64,000 nt of DNA. It comes from Lentzea terrae. Lineage in GTDB: Bacteria > Actinomycetota > Actinomycetes > Mycobacteriales > Pseudonocardiaceae. The notes under the pieces are model-generated. The model did no database searches. It was not told the DNA's origin and worked only from the letters and a program-made list of their open reading frames with translations. The DNA is taken from the NCBI RefSeq assembly GCF_003265345.1, contig NZ_QFWW01000004.1, positions 29,828-93,827 of the forward strand. Direction: 5' to 3'. Every line of letters starts with the position of its first letter. Position 1 is the first letter of the stretch. Positions 19,370-26,680 of the stretch are shown one piece after another. The position numbers were made by a program, and so were the translations under genes.

Positions 19370-19825
19370 GTGATCCGACGACCGATCAAAACAAGGATGC
19401 TCGGCATCGCCGCGCTGGCCGCGTTCATGACCGCTCAGCTGATCGCGCCCTCCAGCGCTTCCGCGGGCACCTGCAGGACTCCCGGCTGCGGTGGCAGCGT
19501 CTCCAACGGGACCGGCGGCACGATCGCCGTCACCAACTGCTGGAAGACCGGCGGATTCGCCTACGGCGAGAAACACCCGTGCATGACCAACGGGTGGAAT
19601 CTGTACGCCGACAACGCCGGCGTTCGCCTGGGCCCGTACGACACTTCCGACGGCTATTACTACTACTACGACGTCGACGGGTTCCGGGTGTACAGCGGAT
19701 GCACCGTCTCCGGATATTGGCAGGGAGGCAGCGTCTTCTCCTACTACCGCAGCCCCAGCCAGTCGCCGATGTGGGTGCGCATCGCCGGGCTAGGCCGGGC
19801 GAACATCACCAGGATCGCCTGCTAG
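19370..19825 (+). CDS. Small secreted cysteine-containing protein
   Basis: The GTG at 19370 follows GGGGAG at the usual distance. The 151-residue product has a basic N-terminus, a hydrophobic stretch (MLGIAALAAFMTAQLIAP) and a signal-peptidase-like site after SSASAG. The mature part has six cysteines (two in CRTPGC, the last residue also Cys), the run YYYYYDVDGF and other aromatic residues. It is probably a disulphide-bonded extracellular protein. The family is not recognised. It follows the XRE-glycosidase gene by 160 bases on the same strand and may be its target gene. Confidence 0.75.
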   Translation: MIRRPIKTRMLGIAALAAFMTAQLIAPSSASAGTCRTPGCGGSVSNGTGGTIAVTNCWKTGGFAYGEKHPCMTNGWNLYADNAGVRLGPYDTSDGYYYYYDVDGFRVYSGCTVSGYWQGGSVFSYYRSPSQSPMWVRIAGLGRANITRIAC

Positions 19826-19885
19826 CTAGTGGCGCGTCTCGGAACGTTGGCGAGGTAATCCACGCTCAGCAGAGCACCTCGGGCA

Positions 19886-19930
19886 CCGCCCCCACGCCCC
19901 CGTACCACCAGTACGAGGACGTGGGGGCGG
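19886..19930 (+). terminator. Long GC-rich hairpin after the secreted-protein gene
   Basis: CCGCCCCCACG (19886-19896) pairs perfectly with CGTGGGGGCGG (19920-19930), with a second inner GTAC/GTAC pairing. There is no T tract, as is common for terminators in high-GC actinomycetes. It lies 60 bases beyond the stop at 19825. Confidence 0.55.
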
Positions 19931-20346
19931 CACCATGATGCACCCGTCTGACTGCGAATTCCCCCGGCAGCGTCCCGAGCCACACCACTAGCTGCTCGTA
20001 CGGTTGGAGTCCTCAGGTGTTGTGAACGGGTCGCCCTCAATGGTGGTGTTGAGCCCAGTACCCGAGTTCGACGGTTTCGAACGCCCGCTCATCGGCAGTA
20101 GCGGACGTCTTAGGCGCGTCTGGCCGGATCGCAGGCTTAGTTCGGAGCCGCCAGCCGGGACCGTTTGACTTGCGGCTGATGTTGTTGTTGTTCAAGGCCG
20201 AGTGGCGTTGGTCGGCCTTGGCTGGCGGCGTCGATGTGCACTGGTGGACCGAGTTGGTGAGGGCTCGCCAGCGAGCTCCAGTGAGTGCTGTGCAGGGGTG
20301 CGCTCGCGACTCGGGCCAGATCTTGGATCGCTCCGCATGAGGCCGC
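19931..20346. other. Intergenic stretch without a recognisable gene
   Basis: Minus-strand frames hold short readings (for example SALNNNNISRKSNGPGWRLR around 20110-20200) but no start signal or known family. It separates the rightward secreted-protein gene from the leftward plasmid-type operon, so both run towards it. Confidence 0.4.
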
Positions 20347-20979
20347 CTATGTAAGCGCAGCAGTTGGCTTGGCTCGGCTTATGGCCAGCAGGGCGAATCC
20401 GGAGATCACCATGAGGCCGTCGAGCACCAGGGGTCCGACGGCCGCAGCCAGTGGTTCGTAGTGCCAGGCGATGAGGACGTCTCGGAGGTGGCCGTAGGAG
20501 ATGATCGCGGATCCAAGAGCGACCACGCCGATACCGCCAAATCGAGCGAGGATCCAGAACCAGCCACGTGGCCAGCGGACTCGAGAGAGCACCTCGATCG
20601 ACAGCAGCAGCCCGATGGGCCAGACTGCGGCTCCGATCTGTGGTGCCAGGCCTGGCGACCAGCCGGCGGGCTGGTGTTGGGCTGGTAGCCAGGTACTGAG
20701 CACGTTGGCTGCGATGGACATGATCGAGCCGAAGACGAAGCCTGCCCACGCCACGAGAAGACCACCGGCGGTGCCGGGCGCGGACTGGCGCTGGATCGCG
20801 GTTTCGCCAGGGCTGGTGTCGTCTGGCGCCAGCTCCGCCAGGACTTTGCGGACGGCGTGGTCGGTGGCGCCGGTCAGGCGGACCAGGGTGGGACGGCCTG
20901 GCGCGGGGCGGCCCTGGGCGAGAGCTTCGTCCAGGGCCTGCCGGATCCGGAGTGCGAGATCCCCGTTGGTGGCGGTCAC
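20347..20979 (-). CDS. DUF2637/SpdB-like membrane protein of a plasmid-type operon
   Basis: The GTG at 20979 is preferred over longer readings because GGAGG lies 8 bases upstream and the start overlaps the preceding stop (GTGA). The 210-residue protein has an N-terminal helical, HTH-like part (DLALRIRQALDEALAQG, LTGATDHAVRKVLAEL) and four likely membrane helices (LLVAWAGFVFGSIMSIAANV; IGAAVWPIGLLLSIEVLSRV; WFWILARFGGIGVVALGSAI; LVLDGLMVISGFALLAI). This is the pattern of DUF2637/SpdB-like proteins found in actinomycete plasmids and integrative elements, where they are linked to transfer or spread. Confidence 0.75.
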   Translation of the reverse strand: MTATNGDLALRIRQALDEALAQGRPAPGRPTLVRLTGATDHAVRKVLAELAPDDTSPGETAIQRQSAPGTAGGLLVAWAGFVFGSIMSIAANVLSTWLPAQHQPAGWSPGLAPQIGAAVWPIGLLLSIEVLSRVRWPRGWFWILARFGGIGVVALGSAIISYGHLRDVLIAWHYEPLAAAVGPLVLDGLMVISGFALLAISRAKPTAALT

Positions 20980-21596
20980 CGGTGTGCCTCCGTCGCGAGC
21001 ACGCCGCGGGGGTGGCAGCGAGGGCAGAAGTTTGAGCGAGACCTCTCCGCGTCGAGCCAGACGACCCGGGCTGAGATGGGATCGCTGGGGCGGGCGTCGC
21101 ATTGACCGCAGGGCCGTTGCGGATCGCGTGCGGGACGGTTCCCTGGACGGTTAGGGACGGTTCGGGGGCAGCCATTGCCCCTCGTGCCGGGCCTATTTGC
21201 CCCCCGCTCCTGCGGCGTTTGCCCCTCGTGCTGGTCGACGGGAGGCAGTGTTTGCCCCTCGTGAGGCACGTTGTCCACAGCTCGGTTGAAAGGTCGTAGC
21301 GCTAGGTCGTAGCCCTTGGGCCTTCGGTCTGCGCGCTTGATGTGCGCGGCGACGATGTCCGGATCGGACGGTCGGATGAGCGTGAGTTCTTCGAGGGTTC
21401 GCAGCGCGTAGCGGACGGTGCGTTCGGACAGACGGGTGTAGTGCACGAGGGTGTCGAGTGAGGGGAAGGCGTTGTCTCCGTTGGGGCCGGCGTGGTTGGC
21501 CAGCCCGATGAGAACCGCGGCGAGGCTGGAGGCGTCGCGCCGGTCTCGTGGGATCGGTGCGTCGTTGAGGGCCCAGTTGATCGCTTCGATGCTCAC
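20976..21596 (-). CDS. Winged-helix protein of a plasmid-type operon
   Basis: The GTG at 21596 overlaps the upstream stop by four bases (GTGA), and its own stop overlaps the DUF2637 gene the same way. The N-terminal 100 residues form a replication-type winged helix: AAVLIGLANHAGPNGDNAFP, SLDTLVHYTRLSERTVRYAL, RTLEELTLIRPSD. The rest is Pro/Arg-rich and ends with a CxxC...CxxC motif (CGQCDARPSD, FCPRCHP), a likely small zinc ribbon. Such proteins accompany replication and transfer genes of actinomycete integrative elements. DNA binding is a safe inference; the exact role is not. Confidence 0.75.
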   Translation of the reverse strand: MSIEAINWALNDAPIPRDRRDASSLAAVLIGLANHAGPNGDNAFPSLDTLVHYTRLSERTVRYALRTLEELTLIRPSDPDIVAAHIKRADRRPKGYDLALRPFNRAVDNVPHEGQTLPPVDQHEGQTPQERGANRPGTRGNGCPRTVPNRPGNRPARDPQRPCGQCDARPSDPISARVVWLDAERSRSNFCPRCHPRGVLATEAHR

Positions 21597-22066
21597 CAGG
21601 ACGCCGCCTCGGCGAGGTGGTGCAGCGCGGTGGCTTCAGCGTCGGTGAACCCGAACCTGCCGGTCTTGTGTCGCAGGTCGTTCTGGTTAGCAACCCAGGT
21701 GTGGAAGCCGTCCTTGGCCTGCAGTTCGGTCATGCCGATCGCGTCGCTGATCACTGACCAGGAGTTCACGCCGTCGGTGCCGGTGCGCAGCAGCTGGGCC
21801 ACGACGCACCAGCGACCGGAGATCACTTCACGGGCAATGCTGGTGGCGTACACGAGTTCGCTGAGCAGATCGTCAACCGCTGGCGGGCACTGATAGGTAG
21901 CCATCGCAAGAAGGCTTCGCGTCCGTGCCGCGGACCATTGCTCGATCATTTCCTCGAGCGGCTGGTCAGGCACGTCGAGCAGGCTTCGAATCGCTTCGGC
22001 TTTCACAGCGTCATGTCCGCAGCGCGTGGTGTCGGCGGGCGTGTGGCTGTGTTTTGTATTGCGCAT
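21593..22066 (-). CDS. First gene of the plasmid-type operon, unknown function
   Basis: This 157-residue soluble protein is not recognised. It contains VPDQPLEEMIEQWSAARTRS, a helical middle (LLSELVYATSIAREVISGRW) and WSVISDAIGMTELQAKDGFH, which could be a helix-turn-helix near the C-terminus. No signal or membrane segment is present. It is translationally coupled (GTGA) to the winged-helix gene, so the three genes form one leftward operon. Its promoter should lie between 22067 and the tRNA fragment at 22326. It may be the operon's regulator. Confidence 0.65.
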   Translation of the reverse strand: MRNTKHSHTPADTTRCGHDAVKAEAIRSLLDVPDQPLEEMIEQWSAARTRSLLAMATYQCPPAVDDLLSELVYATSIAREVISGRWCVVAQLLRTGTDGVNSWSVISDAIGMTELQAKDGFHTWVANQNDLRHKTGRFGFTDAEATALHHLAEAASW

Positions 22067-22325
22067 GTGCGGGAGACCTCCGAGGTCTGATGCCCAGCCT
22101 CGGCGCGTGCGGGATGGCTGCCGAGGCTTGTTTGGGATCTGGCTGGCCGGTCCGGTGCGGACCGCGGAGGTCTGTCTGGGGCTGCCCGAATGGGTGCCCT
22201 GAGGGTGCCCGGACGTTCATGAACGGCACGGACGCCTATGGACTGTGTGGACGCTATTGCCGTCTGACCTGGATAGATACGGATTCGGCGGACTGAGCCG
22301 GACGCAGAATCACGTAACTGGAATA

Positions 22326-22368
22326 ACTACGGATCAGAAGGTTACAGGTTCGAATCCTGTCGAGCGCG
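22326..22368 (+). other. 3' fragment of tRNA-Arg(ACG): candidate attachment site
   Basis: From the anticodon loop onward this matches tRNA-Arg(ACG): loop CTACGGA, anticodon-stem 3' strand TCAGA, T arm ACAGG-TTCGAAT-CCTGT, acceptor 3' strand CGAGCGC and discriminator G. The 5' half is missing: the bases before CTACGGA (GGAATAA) do not pair with TCAGA. Truncated 3' tRNA ends are the classical hallmark of tyrosine-integrase attachment. Because the fragment reads rightward, the inserted element should lie to its left, with the intact tRNA at the far left end. Confidence 0.8.
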
Positions 22369-22374
22369 CTGCTC

Positions 22375-22406
22375 AGAGGCCCGGTACCGGTTGGTACCGG
22401 GCCTCT
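22375..22406 (+). terminator. tRNA-Arg terminator
   Basis: AGAGGCCCGGTACC (22375-22388) and GGTACCGGGCCTCT (22393-22406) form a perfect 14-bp stem with a GGTT loop. It sits 6 bases after the tRNA fragment and is followed by CTCATTTT. It is the original terminator of the tRNA gene, carried along at the junction. Confidence 0.85.
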
Positions 22407-22574
22407 GTGTCTCATTTTGGGTCTCACTTCTCCACGTGCTCGGCAGCGAGCCTCTGGTTTTCGTGTGCGCCAAGCCCAGCAATCAGGTACAGCCGGATTG
22501 CACCCTCGTAGTGGACGAATGGCACGGTCAATAAGCAGGCGCGCCACCTGGGCGAGGTGTGTTAGGCACGCGTT

Positions 22575-23321
22575 GTGGATCGACAAACACTCAGCGACCT
22601 GGCGCACGCGGATCACCCGATCGCAGCGCCCGTCAGCGATGTCATCGTGCTGGACCTCCTCGATCGGGCGATCCGCAGACCCGATGCCCACGTGCTCGAC
22701 CTGGGCTGCGGTGAAGGCGCCTGGCTCCTGCGCGCGGTCCAGGCGCATGAGGGCGTCACGGCGACGGGCGTGGACATCTCCAGCGCGGGTTTCGACCGGA
22801 CCCTGGCGGAAGCCGCCCGGCTGGGGGTCGGCGACCGGCTCGACCTGGTCCAGCAGGACGTGGCCGAGTACCGGTCGCCCCGCAAGGCGGACGTGGTGCT
22901 CAGCATCGGCGCCGCCTACGCGTTCGGTGAGCTGTTGCCCGCCCTCGCCGCCGCCCGCAGCCACCTCGCCGAGGACGGGGTGGTCCTGCTCGGCGACTGC
23001 TTCTGGGAACGCGAACCGGACCCGGCGGTCCGGGCGGAGTTGGAGGACGGCCCGCAGAAGTACGTCGACCTGGCCACGATGGTCGCCAGGGTCGTCGCGG
23101 ACGGGTGGACGCCGGTGTACGGGCACGTGAGCACGTTGGCCGAGTGGGACGACTACCAGTGGAGTTGGACCGGCTCGCTGGCCGCCTGGGCGCTCGACCA
23201 CCCCGACCACCCGGACCGCGAGCAGGCCCTGACCACCTCCGCCGCCCACCGCGACAGCTGGCTCAACGGCTACCGGGGCGTGCTCGGCTTCGTCACCCTC
23301 GTGCTCCGCCCAACGCCCTAG
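22575..23321 (+). CDS. Class I SAM-dependent methyltransferase
   Basis: The 248-residue protein has the Rossmann SAM signature VLDLGCGEGAWLLRAV at about residues 40-55, the acidic end of strand 2 (GVDIS) and motif IV-like ADVVLSIGAAYAFGELLP. It fits the broad small-molecule methyltransferase family (Methyltransf_25 type). The substrate is unknown. It starts with GTG after the tRNA fragment and is the first clearly chromosomal-looking gene to the right of the island. The C-terminal part contains WSWTGSLAAWALDHPDHPDR. Confidence 0.85.
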   Translation: MDRQTLSDLAHADHPIAAPVSDVIVLDLLDRAIRRPDAHVLDLGCGEGAWLLRAVQAHEGVTATGVDISSAGFDRTLAEAARLGVGDRLDLVQQDVAEYRSPRKADVVLSIGAAYAFGELLPALAAARSHLAEDGVVLLGDCFWEREPDPAVRAELEDGPQKYVDLATMVARVVADGWTPVYGHVSTLAEWDDYQWSWTGSLAAWALDHPDHPDREQALTTSAAHRDSWLNGYRGVLGFVTLVLRPTP

Positions 23322-23446
23322 GCGCTGACCCCAGAGCTGCCACACGGTTGATCAGGAGTTGGTGTTCAGCTTCCAGCTGTCGACCGTGAACAAGCCCCTC
23401 GTGCGCTAGTTGTGGCACTGGGTTCGAGTCGCACTGGGGGAGTTTG

Positions 23447-23914
23447 ATGCTGAAACGAACAGTCGCGCTTGCGGCCGTGCTGGGGCTGTCTGCGGCGGGG
23501 TTGCTGGTGGCCGGTCCTGTGGCGACGGCCACGACGAAGCCGTCGGTCCGTGTCGCCTGCACTGACGGCGTGAATCCGACGCAGCTGCCCGGGCCGACCA
23601 CGAAGAGGTCGGTACCGGGCCCGGTCGGTTCGGTCGTGGAACTGCGGTACAGCAGCAACCACTGCGCATGGGGGCGGGTGCGCAACGTTGCTTGCGGGTT
23701 CGACTGCGGGGACGCGGTGTGGGTCGACCGGGCGGTCAACCGGACCGAGGCGAACAACGGGCGTTGGGAAGGGCTGCTCGGCTGGTCGCTGGTCAATCCC
23801 GGCGAGAAGAGCCAGTTCAGCCTGGCCTACAACGACAACGGGCCGATCATGCGCGCCTGTGCGCAGATCTACGGCGGAGCGGGCAGGGAAATCCGCTGCA
23901 CGGACTGGTACTGA
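23447..23914 (+). CDS. Secreted DUF2690-like protein
   Basis: The ATG at 23447 follows GGGGGAG. The product has a clear signal peptide (MLKRTVALAAVLGLSAAGLLVAG is its core, cleavage near ATAT). The mature part carries the DUF2690-like pattern: VELRYSSNHCAWGRVRN, a VWVDR segment, AYNDNGPIMRAC and a C-terminal IRCTDWY. There are several paired cysteines. DUF2690 proteins are small exported actinobacterial proteins of unknown function. It precedes another small secreted protein by 25 bases, suggesting cotranscription. Confidence 0.8.
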   Translation: MLKRTVALAAVLGLSAAGLLVAGPVATATTKPSVRVACTDGVNPTQLPGPTTKRSVPGPVGSVVELRYSSNHCAWGRVRNVACGFDCGDAVWVDRAVNRTEANNGRWEGLLGWSLVNPGEKSQFSLAYNDNGPIMRACAQIYGGAGREIRCTDWY

Positions 23915-23939
23915 GGCCTTTCCAGCAAAGGAGCTGCAA

Positions 23940-24311
23940 ATGAAGAAGGTGCTTGTCGCGCTGTCGACGACTGCGTTGCTCGGCGCCGGCGTGGCCGCGC
24001 CCGCGCCCGCGAACGCAGACGCTTATTGCCCCAAGGGATCGATCTGCCTGTTCGACGACTTCTACTTCAAGGGGGACAAGTTCCGGGCGTGGAAATGCGG
24101 CGTCATCTACAACGTCGGGGCCGAATGGGGTTCGGACAAGGTTCGTTCGTACAAGAACCTGCAGACCGGCAACGTCACGGCGACCTTCTACGACTGGAGC
24201 GGGTCCGAGTGGGAGGTGCTCGGCTACTCCCGGGCCGTCCAGATCGTGCAGGTGGCGCCAACCCTGTACCACTCCGTCCCGCGTGGTGTTGACGGCGTCA
24301 AGCCCTGCTGA
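23940..24311 (+). CDS. Secreted peptidase-inhibitor I36-like (beta/gamma-crystallin-type) protein
   Basis: The ATG at 23940 follows AAAGGAG. A short signal peptide (MKKVLVALSTTALLGAGVAA) ends near ANADA. The mature part starts YCPKGSICLFDDFYFKGDKF, the typical opening of I36 inhibitors and related crystallin-fold proteins, with a Cys pair and aromatic residues. The final residue is Cys. The likely role is extracellular inhibition or protection; no target is implied by sequence. A strong terminator follows. Confidence 0.8.
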   Translation: MKKVLVALSTTALLGAGVAAPAPANADAYCPKGSICLFDDFYFKGDKFRAWKCGVIYNVGAEWGSDKVRSYKNLQTGNVTATFYDWSGSEWEVLGYSRAVQIVQVAPTLYHSVPRGVDGVKPC

Positions 24312-24320
24312 CGGACACCG

Positions 24321-24352
24321 AGGATCGCCCGCTGAACCCAGCGGGCGATCCT
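24321..24352 (+). terminator. Strong terminator after the secreted-protein pair
   Basis: AGGATCGCCCGCTG (24321-24334) and CAGCGGGCGATCCT (24339-24352) form a perfect 14-bp stem with an AACC loop, followed by TCGGTTGT. Confidence 0.85.
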
Positions 24353-24420
24353 TCGGTTGTATCTCCATCGGGCCCGTAACCATCTGCTGAGTAGTGACGA
24401 CTACCAGGCGGGAGGTGGCC

Positions 24421-24981
24421 ATGGCGCAGTCGCAGGTCGGAGAGATCCGCATCAGCAAGCGCGTGGTTCGCATCGGTCACCAGGCCTACCCGCTCGCGAA
24501 CATCTCGCGCGTCCAGACCTTGCGGCTCGTCTGGCGCGGCCGCTGGACCACCTGGTACCCGATCGGCGAGATCATCGTGCTGTGCGCGCTGGCACTGGGT
24601 GTTGCCGCGGCGGCGCAGAACCTGCGCTTCGACCGGGACCTGATCGGCCAGGTCAGCATCGTGCTGATCGTCCTGATCGCGGTCCGCGTGGCGTTCATGC
24701 TCTGCGTCTTCGTCTACCGCCTGGTGTTCCGCCGCCGCCGGTTCGCGCTGATGCTGGAGACCGCGGGCACCCAGTACACCGCGCTCTCGGGCACCGACCT
24801 GGGGGAGCTTCGCCGCATCGAAGGCGAGATCGTCGGCGCCATCGAGGACCCGCCGGACCGCGAGTACACCGTCCAGGTCCACGGCGACCTCGTGATGGGC
24901 AACAAGGAAGGCAACCGCTTCAACAACTTCGGCCGCATCGGCGACATCGGCGGCGACCTCACCGTCGGCGACAAGGGGTGA
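24421..24981 (+). CDS. DUF6232-like membrane protein ending in an IGGDLTVG motif
   Basis: The ATG at 24421 follows GGGAGG. The N-terminus EIRISKRVVRIGHQAYPLAN matches the DUF6232 opening. Two membrane helices follow (PIGEIIVLCALALGVAAAA and VSIVLIVLIAVRVAFMLCVF). A cytoplasmic domain (FALMLETAGTQYTALSG) comes next, and the tail reads GRIGDIGGDLTVGDKG. The same motif opens the next protein. The gene is 5 bases from the next and surely cotranscribed. Function is unknown. Confidence 0.8.
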   Translation: MAQSQVGEIRISKRVVRIGHQAYPLANISRVQTLRLVWRGRWTTWYPIGEIIVLCALALGVAAAAQNLRFDRDLIGQVSIVLIVLIAVRVAFMLCVFVYRLVFRRRRFALMLETAGTQYTALSGTDLGELRRIEGEIVGAIEDPPDREYTVQVHGDLVMGNKEGNRFNNFGRIGDIGGDLTVGDKG

Positions 24982-24986
24982 ATGCC

Positions 24987-25313
24987 ATGTCCGGCAACGT
25001 CTTCCACAACTCCGGCTCCATCGGGAACATCGGGGGCGACCTGACTGTCGGCAACAAGACCGTGGGCAGCGCCGACCTCGACGCGGCTGTCGCCGAACTG
25101 CGGTCGTTCATCGCGGAGCTGACCCGCAACGGTGCCGTCACCGCCGACGGGACGGTGCGCGACCCGGCTGCCGTCGTCGCCGCCGTGCAGGAACAGCCGA
25201 GCCGGTTCAAGGCGCTCGCGCGGGCGATCGGCGCGGGTGCCAAGGACGCGGTGCTGTCCGTCGTGCAGGGCGGTGTGGCAGCGATGATCGTGGCGTTGAT
25301 CGCCGCACTGTGA
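24987..25313 (+). CDS. Small protein sharing the IGGDLTVG motif with its neighbour
   Basis: The ATG at 24987 lies behind AAGGGGTGA, which overlaps the previous stop region. The 108-residue product begins MSGNVFHNSGSIGNIGGDLT, then VGNKTVGS, closely repeating the tail of the upstream protein. A helical middle (DLDAAVAELRSFIAEL; FKALARAIGAGAKDAVLSVV) and a hydrophobic C-terminus (QGGVAAMIVALIAAL) follow. The Gly-rich start suggests a short beta-solenoid used for docking. No family is recognised. Confidence 0.75.
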   Translation: MSGNVFHNSGSIGNIGGDLTVGNKTVGSADLDAAVAELRSFIAELTRNGAVTADGTVRDPAAVVAAVQEQPSRFKALARAIGAGAKDAVLSVVQGGVAAMIVALIAAL

Positions 25314-25503
25314 TCGAGAGTCGCTCGGTTTTCTACTGCTGACGAGGGCGGCGATCAATCGATTCCACAGTGGTTGATCTGCGAAAAGAGGTTTGAACGA
25401 ACGGGCAACCGGTCGTCGCAAGACGTACACCGTTCGGCGCGGGCACCAGCCATTCACCGACGTGATTGACCGCTCGGTGAGCGCCCTTGGCCACACTCGC
25501 AGT

Positions 25504-26331
25504 ATGGCGATTCTGGTGGGTAAGGCCGTGGTGATCACCGGGGCCGGGCAGGGGTTGGGGCGGGCGTTCGCCATCCACGCGGCGCAGAACGGGGCCGCCG
25601 TGGTGATCAACGACGTGGACGAGCCGCTGGCCGGAGAGGTCGCCGAGCTCATCACCCGCAACAGCGGCAAGGCGGTCGTCAGCGCCGGCAGCGTCACGGA
25701 CCCCGACCAGGCCCAGGCCGTGGTCGACACCTGCACGGCGGCGTTCGGCCGGATCGACGGGCTCGTCAACAACGCCGGCATCAGGTACCAGGCGAGAATC
25801 GGCCAGGACAGTCCAGCCAAAATGCGCGAGCTCATCGAGGTCAACGTCCTAGGCACGCTGTACTGCACCAACGCGGCCGTGCAGAGCATGCGGCGCGGAT
25901 CGATCGTCAACCTCGGCTCGGTCGCGATGGTCGGGCAGCCGACGGCGCTCACCTACTCGGCGTCCAAAGGGGCCGTCGCGAGCATCACGGCCGGTGCGGC
26001 GAACGAACTCCAGGACAAGGGGATCAGGGTCAACGCCGTGTGCCCGATCGCCGAGACGCGCATGGCCCGGGCCGACACCAAGGCCGCGCCCAGTGGGCCG
26101 CCGGAGACGATCGCGCCGCTGGTCACGTACCTGCTCAGCGATCGTGCCGCGAAGATCACCGGGCAGCTCATCCGGTTCGCCAACGGGCGGTTGCACGTCA
26201 TGGGGCAGACGAGTCCCAAGGAGCCTGTGATCGAGCGCGAGCGGTGGGACGTCGAGGACATCGCCGAGGCCTTCGAGGAAAAGCTCCAGCCCGAGGACCC
26301 CGCATGGGTGCGTTGGGGTGTCGAAAGGTGA
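25504..26331 (+). CDS. Short-chain dehydrogenase/reductase
   Basis: The ATG at 25504 gives a normal SDR N-terminus; the longer upstream reading does not. The 275-residue protein has the cofactor motif TGAGQGLG (12-19), NNAG near residue 89, and the catalytic Ser139, Tyr151 and Lys155 (YSASK). It resembles SDRs that act on acyl or hydroxy-fatty substrates (the MaoC-linked type), but the substrate is unknown. The C-terminal extension (ERWDVEDIAEAFEEKLQPED) is longer than usual. The end overlaps or abuts the next small gene. Confidence 0.85.
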   Translation: MAILVGKAVVITGAGQGLGRAFAIHAAQNGAAVVINDVDEPLAGEVAELITRNSGKAVVSAGSVTDPDQAQAVVDTCTAAFGRIDGLVNNAGIRYQARIGQDSPAKMRELIEVNVLGTLYCTNAAVQSMRRGSIVNLGSVAMVGQPTALTYSASKGAVASITAGAANELQDKGIRVNAVCPIAETRMARADTKAAPSGPPETIAPLVTYLLSDRAAKITGQLIRFANGRLHVMGQTSPKEPVIERERWDVEDIAEAFEEKLQPEDPAWVRWGVER

Positions 26332-26353
26332 CGCGACGAGGCAGAGTTGCCGT

Positions 26354-26680
26354 GTGGACCAGCGGGAGATCATGCAGCGGGCGCTCGGCGTCCTGACGCT
26401 CACCTACGACGCCGACGAGTCGGGCGACTACCTGCGCACCGCCCTCAAGACGTTGCAGGAGGGCGTGTTCAGCTACGAGGTCAGGGTCGACGGCGATTTG
26501 AACGAGGCCGGTGCGCAGGCCCTCAAGCAGGCCATGGACCAGGTGCTCGGGCAGTTCGGGTGGTTCACCGCCGGGCTGCTCTACGCCTTCCGCGGGGTCG
26601 CGCAGGCGTACGAGAACGACTGCGAGGACGCCGACGTGAAGGAGCTCCTCCGGAAACTGGCCCTCAAGCTCGCTGACTGA
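26354..26680 (+). CDS. Small acidic protein of unknown function
   Basis: The reading is open from a GTG at 26318; I favour the GTG at 26354 (MDQREIMQRALGVLTLTYDA) because the earlier one lies inside the SDR gene, but no clear ribosome site decides it. The 108 residues are mostly helical with no signal or membrane segment: LRTALKTLQEGVFSYEVRVD, ALKQAMDQVLGQFGWFTAGL. The family is not recognised. It ends convergently, overlapping the serine hydrolase gene by 17 bases. Confidence 0.55.
   Translation: MDQREIMQRALGVLTLTYDADESGDYLRTALKTLQEGVFSYEVRVDGDLNEAGAQALKQAMDQVLGQFGWFTAGLLYAFRGVAQAYENDCEDADVKELLRKLALKLAD

Noticed and set aside
22254..23345. Minus-strand frame covering the tRNA fragment and methyltransferase
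   Set aside because: Antisense to the methyltransferase; the IRTCNLLIRS stretch is the usual spurious translation of a tRNA antisense strand, not an integrase.
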